NCBI RefSeq assembly: GCF_009389715.1
Contig: NC_052393.1
Span: forward strand, 4,340,001 to 4,404,000
DNA length: 64,000 bases
Source of the DNA: Phoenix dactylifera
Lineage: Eukaryota; Streptophyta; Magnoliopsida; Arecales; Arecaceae
Direction of reading: 5' to 3'
In this document: positions 12,280 through 23,429 of the stretch, piece by piece
How the letters are laid out: each line of letters begins with the position of its first letter
Numbering within the stretch: position 1 is the first letter of the stretch
Program-made: the position numbers and the translations under genes
Notes under the pieces: model-generated
Told to the model about the DNA's origin: nothing
The model's input: only the letters and a program-made list of their open reading frames with translations
The model's database searches: none

Positions 12280-13865
12280 TATTCATTCATCATGTGGATG
12301 CTGATATTAAAAATGCTAGTATTAGTAGTAGGAGTTTTTGCTTGGCTATCATCAAAATTCATTACTTGGTGCAAGGCTAGTAATAGTAATGTCGTATTAA
12401 TGATAGGAGTTTCTACATAAAGGCTCAACTTGTGCAGAATCCTTTATTTGTGCATGCTAATATTAATAATGTTGGCATAATGACAAGGCTTTCTCCTTGG
12501 CCATCATTAAAGAAAAAAAATCGTAAAGGCATATAATGACGCTTAAAAGTAACAATGAGAGTTTCTACATGGATGTTCAACTTATATAGATAACACGAGT
12601 TTTCAGTCGGCTATCATTAAATTTTATTACTTAATATGCAATAAAAATTTATTTATTGTAGTCTTCTATTTATTATAATTTGTTGCATTATCAGATTGCA
12701 CCTCAAAAATAGTTGGAAAAAGAAGAAACTACTGTACATCATGTAGGATCGATATTAATAATGTCAATATTGATGATGTGAGTTTATATATGAAGGCTCT
12801 TTTACAAAGTTTTTCATTCATTATGTAAATGCTGGCGTTAATGATGCTAGTATTAATTACAGGAGTTTTTGCTTGACCATTATCAAAGTTCATTTTTTCG
12901 TGCAAAGCTAGTATTAGTAACCGGTATTAATGATGAAAGTTTCTACATAGAGGCTCAGCTTGTGCATAGTCTCTATTAACTAGGTAAATACGGATCTTAA
13001 TGACACCAGCGTAATGATGGAGGTTTCTTCTCGACTACCATTAAAGTTCATTGCATTTCGATAATAGTTGGGAATTGGAGAAAAAATCATATACTTCATA
13101 TCATGCACAGTTGGTATTACTAACGGGAGTTTCAGCATGGAGGTTCAGCTTATGTAGAGTTTGCTATTGGCCATGTTGATGCTGATTTTAATGACACTAA
13201 TGTTAATATTAAAAGTTTTTGCTTGTTTCATTAAATTTTATTACTTAATATGCAATAGAAACTTATTTATTGAAACCTTCTATTTATTATAATTTGTGAT
13301 ATTGTTATACTATATTTCAAGAATAATTGGAAAAAAAGAGAAAAAATAGTATCCCACCCATCGTATAGGACTAATATTAGTAATGCTGGAATTCATGGTG
13401 AGAGTATATGCATGATGGCACTCGTATAAAGTTTATATGGATGCTGGTATTAATGTTGCTGGTATTAGTAAGAGAAGTTTTTGCTCGGCTATCATTAAAG
13501 TTCATTGGTTAGTGCAAGGATAGTATTAATAATGCTGTTATTAATGATGGGATTTTCTATTTGGAGGCTTGGCTTATACAGGGTCCTCTATTTATCATTA
13601 AAGTTCACTGCATTTCAAAAATAGTTAGAAAATAGAGGGGAAAAAATAGTATACTACACATGATGCAGGGCCGGTAATAATAACATCGACAATGAGAGTT
13701 TCTGCTATAGAATTATCTATTGGCCAAGTTGACACCGATATTAATTATATTGATATTAATAATAGAAATTTCTGTTCGAAAACCAATAAAGTTTATTGCT
13801 TAATATACAACAAAAATTTAGTTATTGAAATCTTCTATTTATTATAATTATATTGTTTTAGAAAG
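12280..13865. repeat. Degenerate tandem-repeat array, copy B
   Basis: Same family as 1-800. Unit-like starts with 'atg-(g/a)atgctg(g/a)tatta' lie near 12291, 12453, 12825, 12981, 13172 and 13436. The 'attttattacttaatatg' block recurs near 12621, 13238 and 13795. The part 12604-13400 aligns nearly base for base with 1-800. Further diverged units continue on both sides, so this copy is longer. Confidence 0.75.
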
Positions 13866-14039
13866 AATTAGAAAAAGAAGAAAACATGTATCTCGTGTAT
13901 TGCGCATATTACATGCTAGTGGGAAAGATATTGCTAACTTTTTAACTACTCCACTAGGCATAATTCAACCAACTAATAGAAGTTATCTACGAGTCTCAAA
14001 AGGGAAATATGTAAAACTATGAGGGATAATACGGCAAAA

Positions 14040-14640
14040 AGAATGCAAATTTCCTGGCAGGATCCCGACAAACTAAGAATTAGACTTGCAAGAGATAATA
14101 CCATCCAAGCAAATGCTCATCATATTAGTTTCCGTTGCAACAATGACATGTCAATGAGGCATTATTCTTTCATAAGGTGGGTCGATAGAGAGCATAATTG
14201 GGATAGGGGGGGTTTCTCTTACAGCTCATGACCATTTGGTTACATGTACCTTTCATTCTCCTAATGAAGGCTAGTTAGAATTGCCTCACATTTTCTTAAA
14301 AGAAGTCCACTACAAATGGCCAATGGGACCCAAAATAAATTGCTTGAGTTGTCACCTATTAAAACCTAGGTCAAGGACAGTGGTCGTCTAGGATCCAAAC
14401 AACAATTTGAACAATATTACAACGGAATAACGAAAGAACACGCATCGTATTAGATGGTTTCTTCTCCAAAGCTACTCTGGTCCAATCAGCAGGCAGGAAT
14501 CTAATTTCTTCATGTGGACTCCAACTATTATACAGAGAGTCTAGCAAATACGATACACGTACATATATGTGTTTTTTTAACATAGGGGGGAGATATATGA
14601 TCTCCCTCCCTCCTTCCCTCCCTCCCCTAGATGCCAAGGT
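14040..14640. repeat. Dispersed repeat D, copy 1
   Basis: Shares 'gataataccatccaagcaa', a stretch around 'ctccaaagctactctggtcc', and 'gagtctagcaaatac' plus a following 'catatatgt' with 23430-24370 in the same order. A central segment of about 105 bp (14262-14366) is inverted relative to the second copy. It ends in a pyrimidine-rich 'ctccctccctcctt' run. No protein or terminal inverted repeat was recognised. Confidence 0.65.
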
Positions 14641-15985
14641 TCTTTTTGTCCTTGTTTTCTTTTTTTTTTATTTTATTTTTTTAAGCCTTCTATTTGAAAT
14701 AACCACCATGGCAGGATAAGCCAAGGCAACCATAAAAATTTTCTGCCATCAGGCTTGTAAAGGATTTATGATGCTCTAGAGCGGCGGACATATGACTTAC
14801 CTAGAATTACTTTATCATTGCAGGGGCGAGGGGAGGGGGCGCACCTTTTACCATTAGCAAGAATTTATTTTAGTTACATATCATGAGGGATTCGAACAAC
14901 TGCTTTATATACATATACAATATCAAAAAGCACGACTGATGGAACTACAATATCCACAAGCTTATTAGCTAAATAGCAATTGGCACACATAATTTGTCCA
15001 ATTGCTTCTCACGGATTTTCATAATCTTGTTGTGCAAAAATGGAATATGTATTTAAAATGGATGCCTGAGTTATTACATATATCATGACCCAATAAACAT
15101 CTCAATGATATATAGGTAGTGTGTTCAGGCCTTAGCATAAGTAGAGCTTTGGCTGCATACCAAATATAACTCCAACAGTAAGAAATAAATTGGAAATACA
15201 ATGTTGTTCCCCATCTAAAAACATCACCAGCTGCCAGAGACTATCCACCTACATTCAAGCAAATGAAACTTCCATCAGTTAGGATTGTAAAGAATTTGAA
15301 TGAAGAAGCAAATAAAAAGATATTTGCTTAAATAAAATTTTTTACAGGGCACATTTCTGAAAACCAAGCCACTGATTAATTAGCAATTTCGAGTACTTGT
15401 TGAGAGCTACTTATTTCTTGATGACAATACTTCTTGTGGAGAGTCTCCCCCACCCTCTCCTCCTCCTCCTCCTCCAACTCCCTCTGTCGCTCCCTTCCAC
15501 CACCGCTCTCTTCCCACCCCATCCCGAAGAAAGCTTCCAAAAGAAAAATATTTTGTGACCAAATTTTTTATCGATAAAAATCTGATTTTTTTTAATATCA
15601 TCAATTCAGATCCAATATATATAGTGCAGTCAAATAAATAAATCTAAACCACAATTACATATGTATACAGATAAATTGTATAAAGATATTTTTGAGTTGG
15701 TGTGTAAATTTATTACATCACATTGTCGTTTAATATATGATATGCTGGTTTATATTGCTTTTAAAGGTTTGTCTTGAAAAGAAAAAAAAAGAAAATCCTA
15801 AACTACCATCAAAACAGCCAATAATACTTGCTTTGCTACATGAAACAACTCTCCTATCTGCAAGCGCTGGGAGAGAAGAAAAACGTCTTGAGCCAGAAAG
15901 ATGGCGGTCCCTTTTGCAGGAGAAAGTTTTGCATTGCTCTACGTCTTGCCTCATGAGCTGTGCCTGCAGAACTTTATAGGACAAA
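14641..15985. other. Intergenic, low-complexity patches, no recognised gene
   Basis: Contains T-rich and G-rich runs (14655-14685, 14820-14840) and a (TCC)n/CT-rich patch near 15445-15520. A short open stretch on both strands at 15740-15980 looks exon-like in composition but has no recognisable motif. Confidence 0.4.
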
Positions 15986-15988
15986 CAG

Positions 15989-16320
15989 TTTGGATATGCT
16001 ATATGTTGATGGCTCACTATCATATTATGGCTCCTGAGAGAGAACAGAAATCACATAAAATTATTCACAATTAAATTGGTGTTGTAATATTCTTAGATGT
16101 ATTCACTTCTTGCACTACAGTAAACAGAAATTGACAGTATTTTGAGACAAATTTGGAGAATTTGGATGATACATATTGATGGCTCACCATGGCTCCTAGG
16201 AGAAAGAGCATACAATCACATGAAATTATTCACAATTATATTGGTGCTACTCTTAGACATCTTCACTTTAGCAATGCAAAAAATATAAATTGACAATGAT
16301 CTAAAGCAAAATGGATTCCT
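15989..16320. repeat. Two-copy 170-bp tandem repeat
   Basis: 'ttgatggctcac' at about 16006 and 16176 begins two parallel stretches. Both run through 'tcaca(t)aaattattcacaatta' and a 'cttagatgtattcact' / 'cttagacatcttcact' block to 'aattgacagt' / 'aattgacaat'. The copies have clearly diverged, so the duplication is not recent. Confidence 0.7.
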
Positions 16321-16388
16321 ACTTCTCAAATCCCTAAAGAGTGAGTACCCAAAAGAGAAACACAAACAGAACTAGAGGGGTTTGAAAA

Positions 16389-16420
<32 letters not shown>
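16389..16420 (+). repeat. 32-nt poly-G homopolymer
   Basis: An uninterrupted run of 32 G on the + strand (poly-C on the strand of the SKP1 copies), followed by 'tgggg'. It lies about 110 bp past the donor-like end of the SKP1 pseudogene exon. Strong potential for quadruplex structure; the true length may be unreliable in the assembly. Confidence 0.9.
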
Positions 16421-16421
<1 letters not shown>

Positions 16422-16531
16422 GGGGAGAGAGGAAAAAAAAACCACAAACAGCGAGACCATCAAAACCCTAACCCTAGAAAAACACACCCAGAAATAGAAG
16501 ATTAAAGAGGAGTATGGCGCAAGGATCTCAC

Positions 16532-16791
16532 CAGGAGGCGCTCGTAGAGGACGTTGGCGGCAATGCTGACGTACTCGGTGTCCCAAGCCTTGAGCTCGGC
16601 TTCGCCGGCGGCGGAGTTCCCGGCGTGCTTGCTGCAGTACTCAAGGACCTTGGCGAGGTCCCCGCCGGCGAGGACCCGTCCACGGTCATGTGGGCTATGT
16701 CTCCGACTGGACGACTCCACCTCGACGCGCTGCCCGTCCATGCTCCTCAAGCTGATTCCTTCTTCGCAGCAGCAGCAGCCACGGACGCCAT
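16532..16791 (-). pseudogene. SKP1-like pseudogene, exon 1 only (copy at 16.8 kb)
   Basis: From ATG at 16791 the minus strand reads MASVAAAAAKKES and then stops. In another frame it gives ISLRSMDGQRVEVE, a short stretch in a third frame resembling DIAHMTVDGSSPAG, and then DLAKVLEYCSKHAGNSAAGEAELKAWDTEYVS...LYERLL. These are the ordered blocks of a plant SKP1 exon 1 ([44 protein letters not shown]). At least two frame changes and a shortened acidic loop disable it. The exon ends at CTCCTG|gtgaga, the normal SKP1 donor position. No exon 2 (LNIKNLLDL...) was seen to its left. The upstream side shares 'aaaccctagcagaaaccc' with the 28.0-kb copy. Confidence 0.8.
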
Positions 16792-17620
16792 GATTGACGA
16801 ATCGATTGACTCTTGCAAACCCTAGCAGAAACCCTAGAGATGTCTCGCTCCTCGCCCGCTCGTTGTCGGGAAGAGCAATTCGCGTTATCACATGGTTATC
16901 AATTTGGACAACGCACTCCAGATTTCTGCTATCTCGGCTGAGGCTGAAAGGAAGCCAAATTTGGAAAGGTTGGGATTATTTTAGATCTACGCTGATAATT
17001 AAAATCAATATATCAAAACTCGACTAATATGGGAAATCTATCGCAAGATTTTTAGTGATCTACATCAGGTGAGAACAGTGCACTTTCTATATATCATATT
17101 GGCAGAAGATTTTTATATATGGTGACATTAGAGTCATTGCCAACGGAGACTGGACGACGAAGTAGCTCATGGACGTATACGTGGCACAGAGATTATGTTG
17201 CAACTAAGTTGTCAAATACAACATCAGCACCCACCAAGCAGAGGTTTATCAGAGCTCCAAGGAAGCCTGTGAAACGACTTCAAGATTCAAACACATCATG
17301 AGTGATGTTAGGTTTGAGGATGGATAGATCTTCGATATTTATACAGTAGCACTACAAAATTTAAATTATACTTTCGGACTAGTTTTTTTGTATTATATCC
17401 AAAGTGGAGAGAGAGCATCAAGTAAGTAAATATTATAAAGGATTTATCATATGATTACAAATTATAACAAACTTTGAAAATAGGGGAATAGCGACCATCC
17501 AAGATCTCACCTCTCTAATTATAAATAATTTATTCACACTTTGATCCATTTTCAAAAAAACTACATCATAGTTTACCTTCAGACATCAATGCCTCTGCAG
17601 GCACACGCAATGTGCTAGTC
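16792..17620. repeat. Duplicated flank of the SKP1 pseudogene, block 1
   Basis: Upstream flank of the pseudogene that re-aligns with 28031-29400. Shared pieces include 'aaaccctagcagaaaccc', 'cacggttaccaatttggaca' against 'catggttatcaatttggaca', 'gtggcacagagattatg', a block around 'agagctccaaggaagcct', and 'tcacctctctaattataaat'. Spacing is shorter here because the other copy holds insertions. Confidence 0.7.
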
Positions 17621-18823
17621 CTGGCTGATGTCAAAACAAGATTATCCTATTTATCATTTCTAAGTCGTGTGACAAAAAGAAGTAAGTAGTTATGTGATAA
17701 AGGTAGAGACTAGGTGGTTATAGACTCACATTTAAATAAAATTAGAAATAGACGATTGCAAATCCCAAGTGGGAAACTCAAAATTAGAAAGTTGAAGAAT
17801 GCTACAGAAAATTTGAATTTATGTAGAAAGATAAAAATTAGCTATTATTTTGGACCTTGAAGTAACATCATAAAAATGGATTAAAGCATGTAAGTAATAT
17901 AATAGAACTATTTAGATTGTTAACATGCATCGAATTGCAAAATGCATCACACATGCACTTTACTAGTTGATACATAAATCAAATTTGCAAAAATATCAAT
18001 TTTTCAATTTCTTCTGCAATTTCATTTTTTTCTCTTCCTTTCATCGTAGTCTTTTCATCCTTCTCTTTATTCATCATGCTCAATTTTTTTCTGTTGCAAA
18101 TTCATTTTCGATTTTTCTTTTCAAAAGCTTGTTTTCATTAATATATATTAACCAAAATTGCCTTTTGCCGGATTTCTAATGCTTTCTCATCTTTCTTGAA
18201 ATTCCATTCATAAACAACTTTTTGGATTTACAGCGCATTCCATAGCTTGCAAGCTTGTAGGCATGCACTTCTTCGAACATATTTCAAATTTTGCATGCCT
18301 CGATTTCTTGAGAAATTCTCTCTCCTCTTGTTTACCCATCTCTCTCTCTCTCACACACACATTTCTTCGATTTTCCAGACTTCCCACATTCAGGTAATAC
18401 AACTCTTTGAAGCAACTCTTGGCATTCTAATTTTCATGATCTTGACACAAGGAGCCTCCCTGATCTTACACAACTTCTTATAAAATAAATTATATTTCCT
18501 TCCACACTGTGATGATGCCCGTGCCAGTATATCAGGAGAGAAGCGTTATACCAAAGATAGCGGAAGTAAATGAACTTTCTATTACACTATCTTGATATGG
18601 AGGTGCGAAGAACAGGATAAACAACTAAATTATGTTTCCTCCCACAAACTTCTTATAAAATATCTCACTGCAGGCTGCAGCACAGCTTTATATAGTTATA
18701 TAACCCTTAGATAAGTGCACCATGCAAAGGTTCCAAACTAATGATGAACCCTCTAGCATTAATACAAATAAACATTTATTAAATTTAGTCTAGTTTCCAG
18801 CAGCCAATGCCCACTCAATTCTC
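17621..18823. other. Intergenic, AT-rich, no recognised gene
   Basis: About 1.2 kb between the duplicated flank and the last exon of the next SKP1 copy. It includes a T/C-rich stretch (17990-18130) and a short (CT)n(CA)n run near 18340-18362. The part just left of 18824 would be the 3' UTR of the SKP1-like gene. Confidence 0.4.
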
Positions 18824-21800
18824 CTAGAAAGACGCATTCTCCCTTTTTATCTCTTCCTCTCCCTCAGGGCTGAAGTCATTCTTGATGTTGAACATGTGCC
18901 TGATCTCCTCAGCAGACTTTCCACGGATCATATTAGCCACTGTTTGGCAGCAAAGGTCCAGAAGGTTCTTTATGCCCAGAAAATCAGCAGCCTGAGTATC
19001 AGTACAGGAAAGTTCATGTTATTTCATGCTGTACAAATATGAAATCACAAATTCAACAGAGACCGCACACTTTCTAAAGAGAAGTTATTGGGAAATGGTT
19101 GATTAGGACAAGATACAAGCATTCAGGGTGTAATCTTGATCTGCTTGCTTTCTGGTAATTCAAAGATCAATCATGCTTGTATTAATTTTGATCTCTCACA
19201 AAAAGGAAAACTGCAGTTCTTTATCGGGAAAAGAATGAACGATTAAATATAGAACATATAATGGCATTGAAACAAAAGATAACAAGGGATTCTCCAAAAA
19301 AAAACACAATGTGGAAAGCATAACCATCAGACTTGGCAATCCAAACTTAAGGCACTGCAACCCCTATAGCGTAGGGTAAAGAAACACTCGAGAACACAAT
19401 GCAGAGCATGTGGAGACCAACATGTGACACTTAAATCATGAACGTATTATTAAAAAAAATATCATGGAATAACTTGTATATCTTCATTACTAAAAATATT
19501 TTTTGATGCACATGAAGGAATGAGATTAAAAACATGGCTAGTAACACATACATAAGCCACCTTTGTTCATAGAATGCGCACGTGAAAACAATTGCGAAAC
19601 CCAACCCATAGGAATGTTCATCTTGCAAATAAATATTCCCCAGTAGATTAAGGAATGTCCTATTAAATATCATAGCAAACAAATAAGTATAATATTAAAG
19701 AATCTATGACAATAGACTTAGGTAGCAAGGGCAAAAGAAGCAATATAGTCAACGGAGCCTCCCAGATTTCCAACACAGAGTTGCCTGGAAAAATAAAGAA
19801 TTCCAAACAATTGCAACCAAATGTAGAGTTCTGCAGGACTTTCCATTTCACATGCCATTACTGAGTCAACTGAGCTGCTAGCATCTAAAAACAAAGGATC
19901 ACAGTCAGGAAAACTTGCTCTAATGTTCAACCAAGTGCAGATACCAGTAATCACGGCAAAACATGGAACAAGTATGTGCATCATCGCTATAATACCTACA
20001 ATATACGTTTCATGCATTAGTGAAGTCCATTGGACAACTATTTTCTAAATTTGTTATGAAGTTCCCATTGCTTATAAAAGACGGGAATATGGAATTTAGA
20101 ACAGCAAAAGTGAAACAGTGAAGCTTGCATCTCATCCACAAATTAGAAGAGTTGGCATTGATTTTCAGAAGATATATTTTTGGTTTCATTATCTTCTCTT
20201 TTTTATTTTAGTTGCTAATCCCTACATCACTAAATCATCTCCATAACTGTTATTTTAGGAGTAAGCTTGTCAACTTCAATGCAGAGCCTCTAGTGAAAGT
20301 AGAAAGCATGGTGTTGTCGTATTCTATGTGAAAAAGGAAGGAAACTGCTACGCTACAAAGATCTTTTTGAATTGTTTCTTAACTGTTCATTGTTGATTAT
20401 GTTTCAATTTAAATTAGCATGCAGTTATAGTGTTAAAATCCACATATATGCCACGAATTCAATTTTATTCTATGACTGTCCTAAATCAAATTTATGTCAA
20501 ATCCACTGTTACAAATAACCATATATTTGATTGAAAACTGAACACACTGAATCTTATATTAAAGAATATGTATAATTAATGTGACCCGATAATATTTGCA
20601 CACCGCACACCAAAGTAGAGATTCTAGTGTCTGGCTTTGGTTTCACCAATTTAGAAAAGAAATCAGGATAGCTATATTAAGAAAAATGAAAAAAAGAGGT
20701 GGCAGTAGAGCTCATGGGAATGCATGAAAAGAAGAAACGAAGAGAAAAGAAAAGGGAAAAAAATGACTTTTAGGGCCTAAGCACCGTGTGGCATTATTGA
20801 GTTCAAAACAGAAATATTCAGAAGAGTGAAAATTTCCAATCAACAACTACCAAATATAGAATTACCCAGCAATTTACATTACAAAGAAAGGCAACTAAAG
20901 CTGCTAGCATCTCAAAACAAAAGATCTAGCAAACATACCAAAGTGCAGGTGTTAATGGGTTGGTCTAACATTTCTAAACTTCCCCAAGGGCAGACACCGC
21001 CTACTTAAGGTGCAAATCAAGAAAGGCCTTTACCATTTAGGACAAAGCGAAACAGTTATGGCCTCATTCTATCTGCAAGTTTGTAGAATTAAGCATCGAT
21101 TGTTCTATGAATATAGGGGAAAAAAAACTAGATGGCATTTTTTTCCTTTTCTGCAGTTCTTTCTTTTCATTTATGGTCTTTCTCTTTTTTAATATTTGTC
21201 TCATTTGATGGCCTCATACCTTGTGAAAGTATAATGCAGATTAATTACCGAAGCTATGTAAAAAATGGGGAAATCAGTTAAAATGCACAGATCTGAATCT
21301 GAAAATCGTGAAGTAAATGTACCTAGTTGTTCTTTGTGGATTCTCTTTTGCTTAAGTTTAGCATAAACATCTTGCATCAAAATCCACTTATAGCTGGCGA
21401 ATTTAGACTTCAATTTAGATCAGAATAAGAACAGATTACTCTCTCCAAAGCTAAACATAATCCAATTGTTCTATAGAATACTACAATCCAATAAAAAAAA
21501 GCAATAACTCTTCAAAACCCTAACCATTCCAAATCAAATCAATTTCAGATCCAAGCTCTCTTCTGAAGCTATGTAAAAAATGGGGAAATCAGTTAAAATG
21601 CACAGATCTGAATCTGAAAATCGTGAAGTAAATGTACCTAGTTGTTCATCGTGGATTCTCTTTCGCTTAAGTTTAGCATAAACATCTTGCATCAAAATCC
21701 ACTTATAGCTGGCGAATTTAGACTTCAATTTAGATCGGATTAAGAACAGATTTCTCTCTCCAAAACGAAACATAATCCAATTGTTCTATAGAACACTACA

Positions 21801-22373
21801 ATCGTATAAAAAAAAAGCAATAACTCTTCAAAACCCTAACCATTCCAAATCAAATCAATTTCAGATCCAAGCTCTCTTCCTCTAAAACAACAACAGGAAT
21901 CTGATTTCTCACAGAAGATAACAGATAATCTAATAGTTCAAAAAACATTAAAAATCATTCTCCACCATCTTATTAAAAACCCTTACAAAAAAACGAACAT
22001 TAGAAGCAAACATATAAAACCCTAACACTAGAAAGCCAAAAGACAAAAAAGAGGAGGAAAGAAGGCATAGAGATCTCTCACCAAAATGAGATGGCAGAGG
22101 GTGTCTTCGTCCACACTGTTCATGTAGTCAGCATCCCAAGTCTCCAGGTCCTCCCCATACGGCGGCATGCTTCTTCAAATACTCAAAGGCCTTGGTGAGG
22201 ATGTCACCAGTGATATTGGAAATGGGGATGCCCCCCTCCGTGCAGCCAAGGTCGATCATCTGGTGGATCATTGCTGACTGTTTCGCGACCGCCTCCTCCA
22301 CCTCGAACACCTCACCATCTGAGCTCTTGATGATGATGTTCTTCTTCCCTGCTGCTGCAGACGAGGATGCCAT
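18824..22373 (-). CDS. SKP1-like SCF adaptor gene A, frameshifted and C-terminally short (possible pseudogene)
   Basis: Exon 1 is 22082-22373, donor TTTTG|gtgaga; exon 2 is 18824-18991, acceptor actcag|gct. Exon 1 starts [20 protein letters not shown] and keeps the SKP1 core ([35 protein letters not shown]). Exon 2 gives [33 protein letters not shown] and [17 protein letters not shown]1 links cullin-1 to F-box proteins in SCF ubiquitin ligases. Two oddities: exon 1 changes frame after KKHAAVWG, and removing one G of a GGGG run restores [26 protein letters not shown] up to the donor; and the protein ends KRENASF instead of the usual REN-x-WAFE, losing a segment that contacts F-box proteins. 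The intron position is the conserved plant SKP1 site. A TATA-like box lies at 22511-22518. It may be a young pseudogene, or the frameshift may be an assembly error. Confidence 0.82.
21251..21880. repeat. 315-bp direct tandem duplication within the SKP1-A intron
   Basis: 'aagctatgtaaaaaatgggg' begins copies at 21251 and 21566. The copies are nearly identical for about 315 bp, to 'agatccaagctctcttc', with a few substitutions (for example 'gttctttgtgg' against 'gttcatcgtgg'). Both lie in the intron of SKP1-like gene A, a few hundred bases past its splice donor. Confidence 0.9.
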
Positions 22374-22510
22374 TAGTCCCTAGAAAAAGATTGGGAAGGA
22401 ACCCTTCAAGAAGATGCAAGAAACAAGGGGTGTATCTCTCTCTCATTCTTCTGCCGCTTTCTCTCTCTGAAATGGTGGTGGTGAGAGAGATGAGGACCCT
22501 TGGACAGCTA

Positions 22511-22518
22511 TTTATATA
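22511..22518 (-). promoter_or_regulatory. TATA-like box of SKP1-like gene A
   Basis: Minus-strand TATATAAA lies about 140 bp upstream of the ATG at 22373, a usual position if the 5' UTR is about 100 nt. It is flanked by a short repeated 'gacccttgg' motif. Confidence 0.5.
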
Positions 22519-23429
22519 GACAAGGGACCCTTGGGAGTAGGGATTTTTTAATGCTATTTTCTACAGATTAGGGCATCCTCAAATTTGATTATTTTAATAT
22601 GTAATAATTAAAGATATGCCATGAGTAATAAAAGTTTTAACGTCTTTTTCAATGTTCTGGAGTGAGAAACACATAGAGGAAAAGCTTTAAAGATGATGTC
22701 ATCACCAATGAATAAAATAAGCTCTGAGCAGGATGTACATGCTTGCTGATATTGCCCAAAAACATTCCCTTACTTGACCAATCTTTGACCTTGTCAAGTG
22801 TCTTCAACACCCTCATGACCAGGCATCATCAAGCTGAACTTCAATAGTGGAGTCTCTAGTGGGTGAGTTTCACTTTCCTTTTCCCAACAATAAAAAAATG
22901 CAGTGCAAAATGGGAAAGGATGTATTGAGTTTCTTATTAGTAGTCATGAGGAGAGTAGGATTGGTTGCTGTAATTACTCTAGGTAGGCCAAACTTTTTTC
23001 ACTATATTGTACTGACTGTAGCTTGGTCCAGGCTTAAATAAATAAATGGCAAGCCAAGGATTCTTATTCCCTAATGTGTCGATAGATGGAGATAAACAGA
23101 AGCCTGCCTGAGAGGGTTCGGCTTCTTTCTCTCCTAGAAATCAAGGTGAGTTGTCTCTAGGATGACGCTACAAACAAGAAATGGTTACTAACAGATTTCA
23201 CCATCGTGCTCTTTATGCATGGAGAGAGAGCGACCGAGGGAGAGAGAGAGAGAGAGCGAGCGAGAGAGAGAGAGAGAGAGGCACCATGCCATCATACCTT
23301 TCTCCTTTTGTGAAACTAGGGGTGGCTAATCCCCACCTTCTAGCCATACACACCTCATCCCATGAGGGTCCAGGCAAGTGCCGCCACAACTCGGAATCAA
23401 ACTTCCATCCTCTTATCCAAGAGGCAGCA
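22519..23429. other. Intergenic between SKP1-A promoter and repeat D
   Basis: No recognised gene. It ends in a (GA)n-rich patch (23221-23280) followed by 150 bp that on the minus strand contains 'agtttgattcc', a weak pol III B-box-like string. Confidence 0.4.
23221..23280. repeat. Interrupted (GA)n microsatellite
   Basis: GA repeats broken by 'cgaccgaggg' and 'cgagcg'. No gene is attached. Confidence 0.9.

Noticed and set aside
15730-16023. Exon-like open stretches on both strands
   Set aside because: The peptides (for example GTAHEARRRAMQNFLLQKG on the minus strand) match no family I know, and no partner exons were found.
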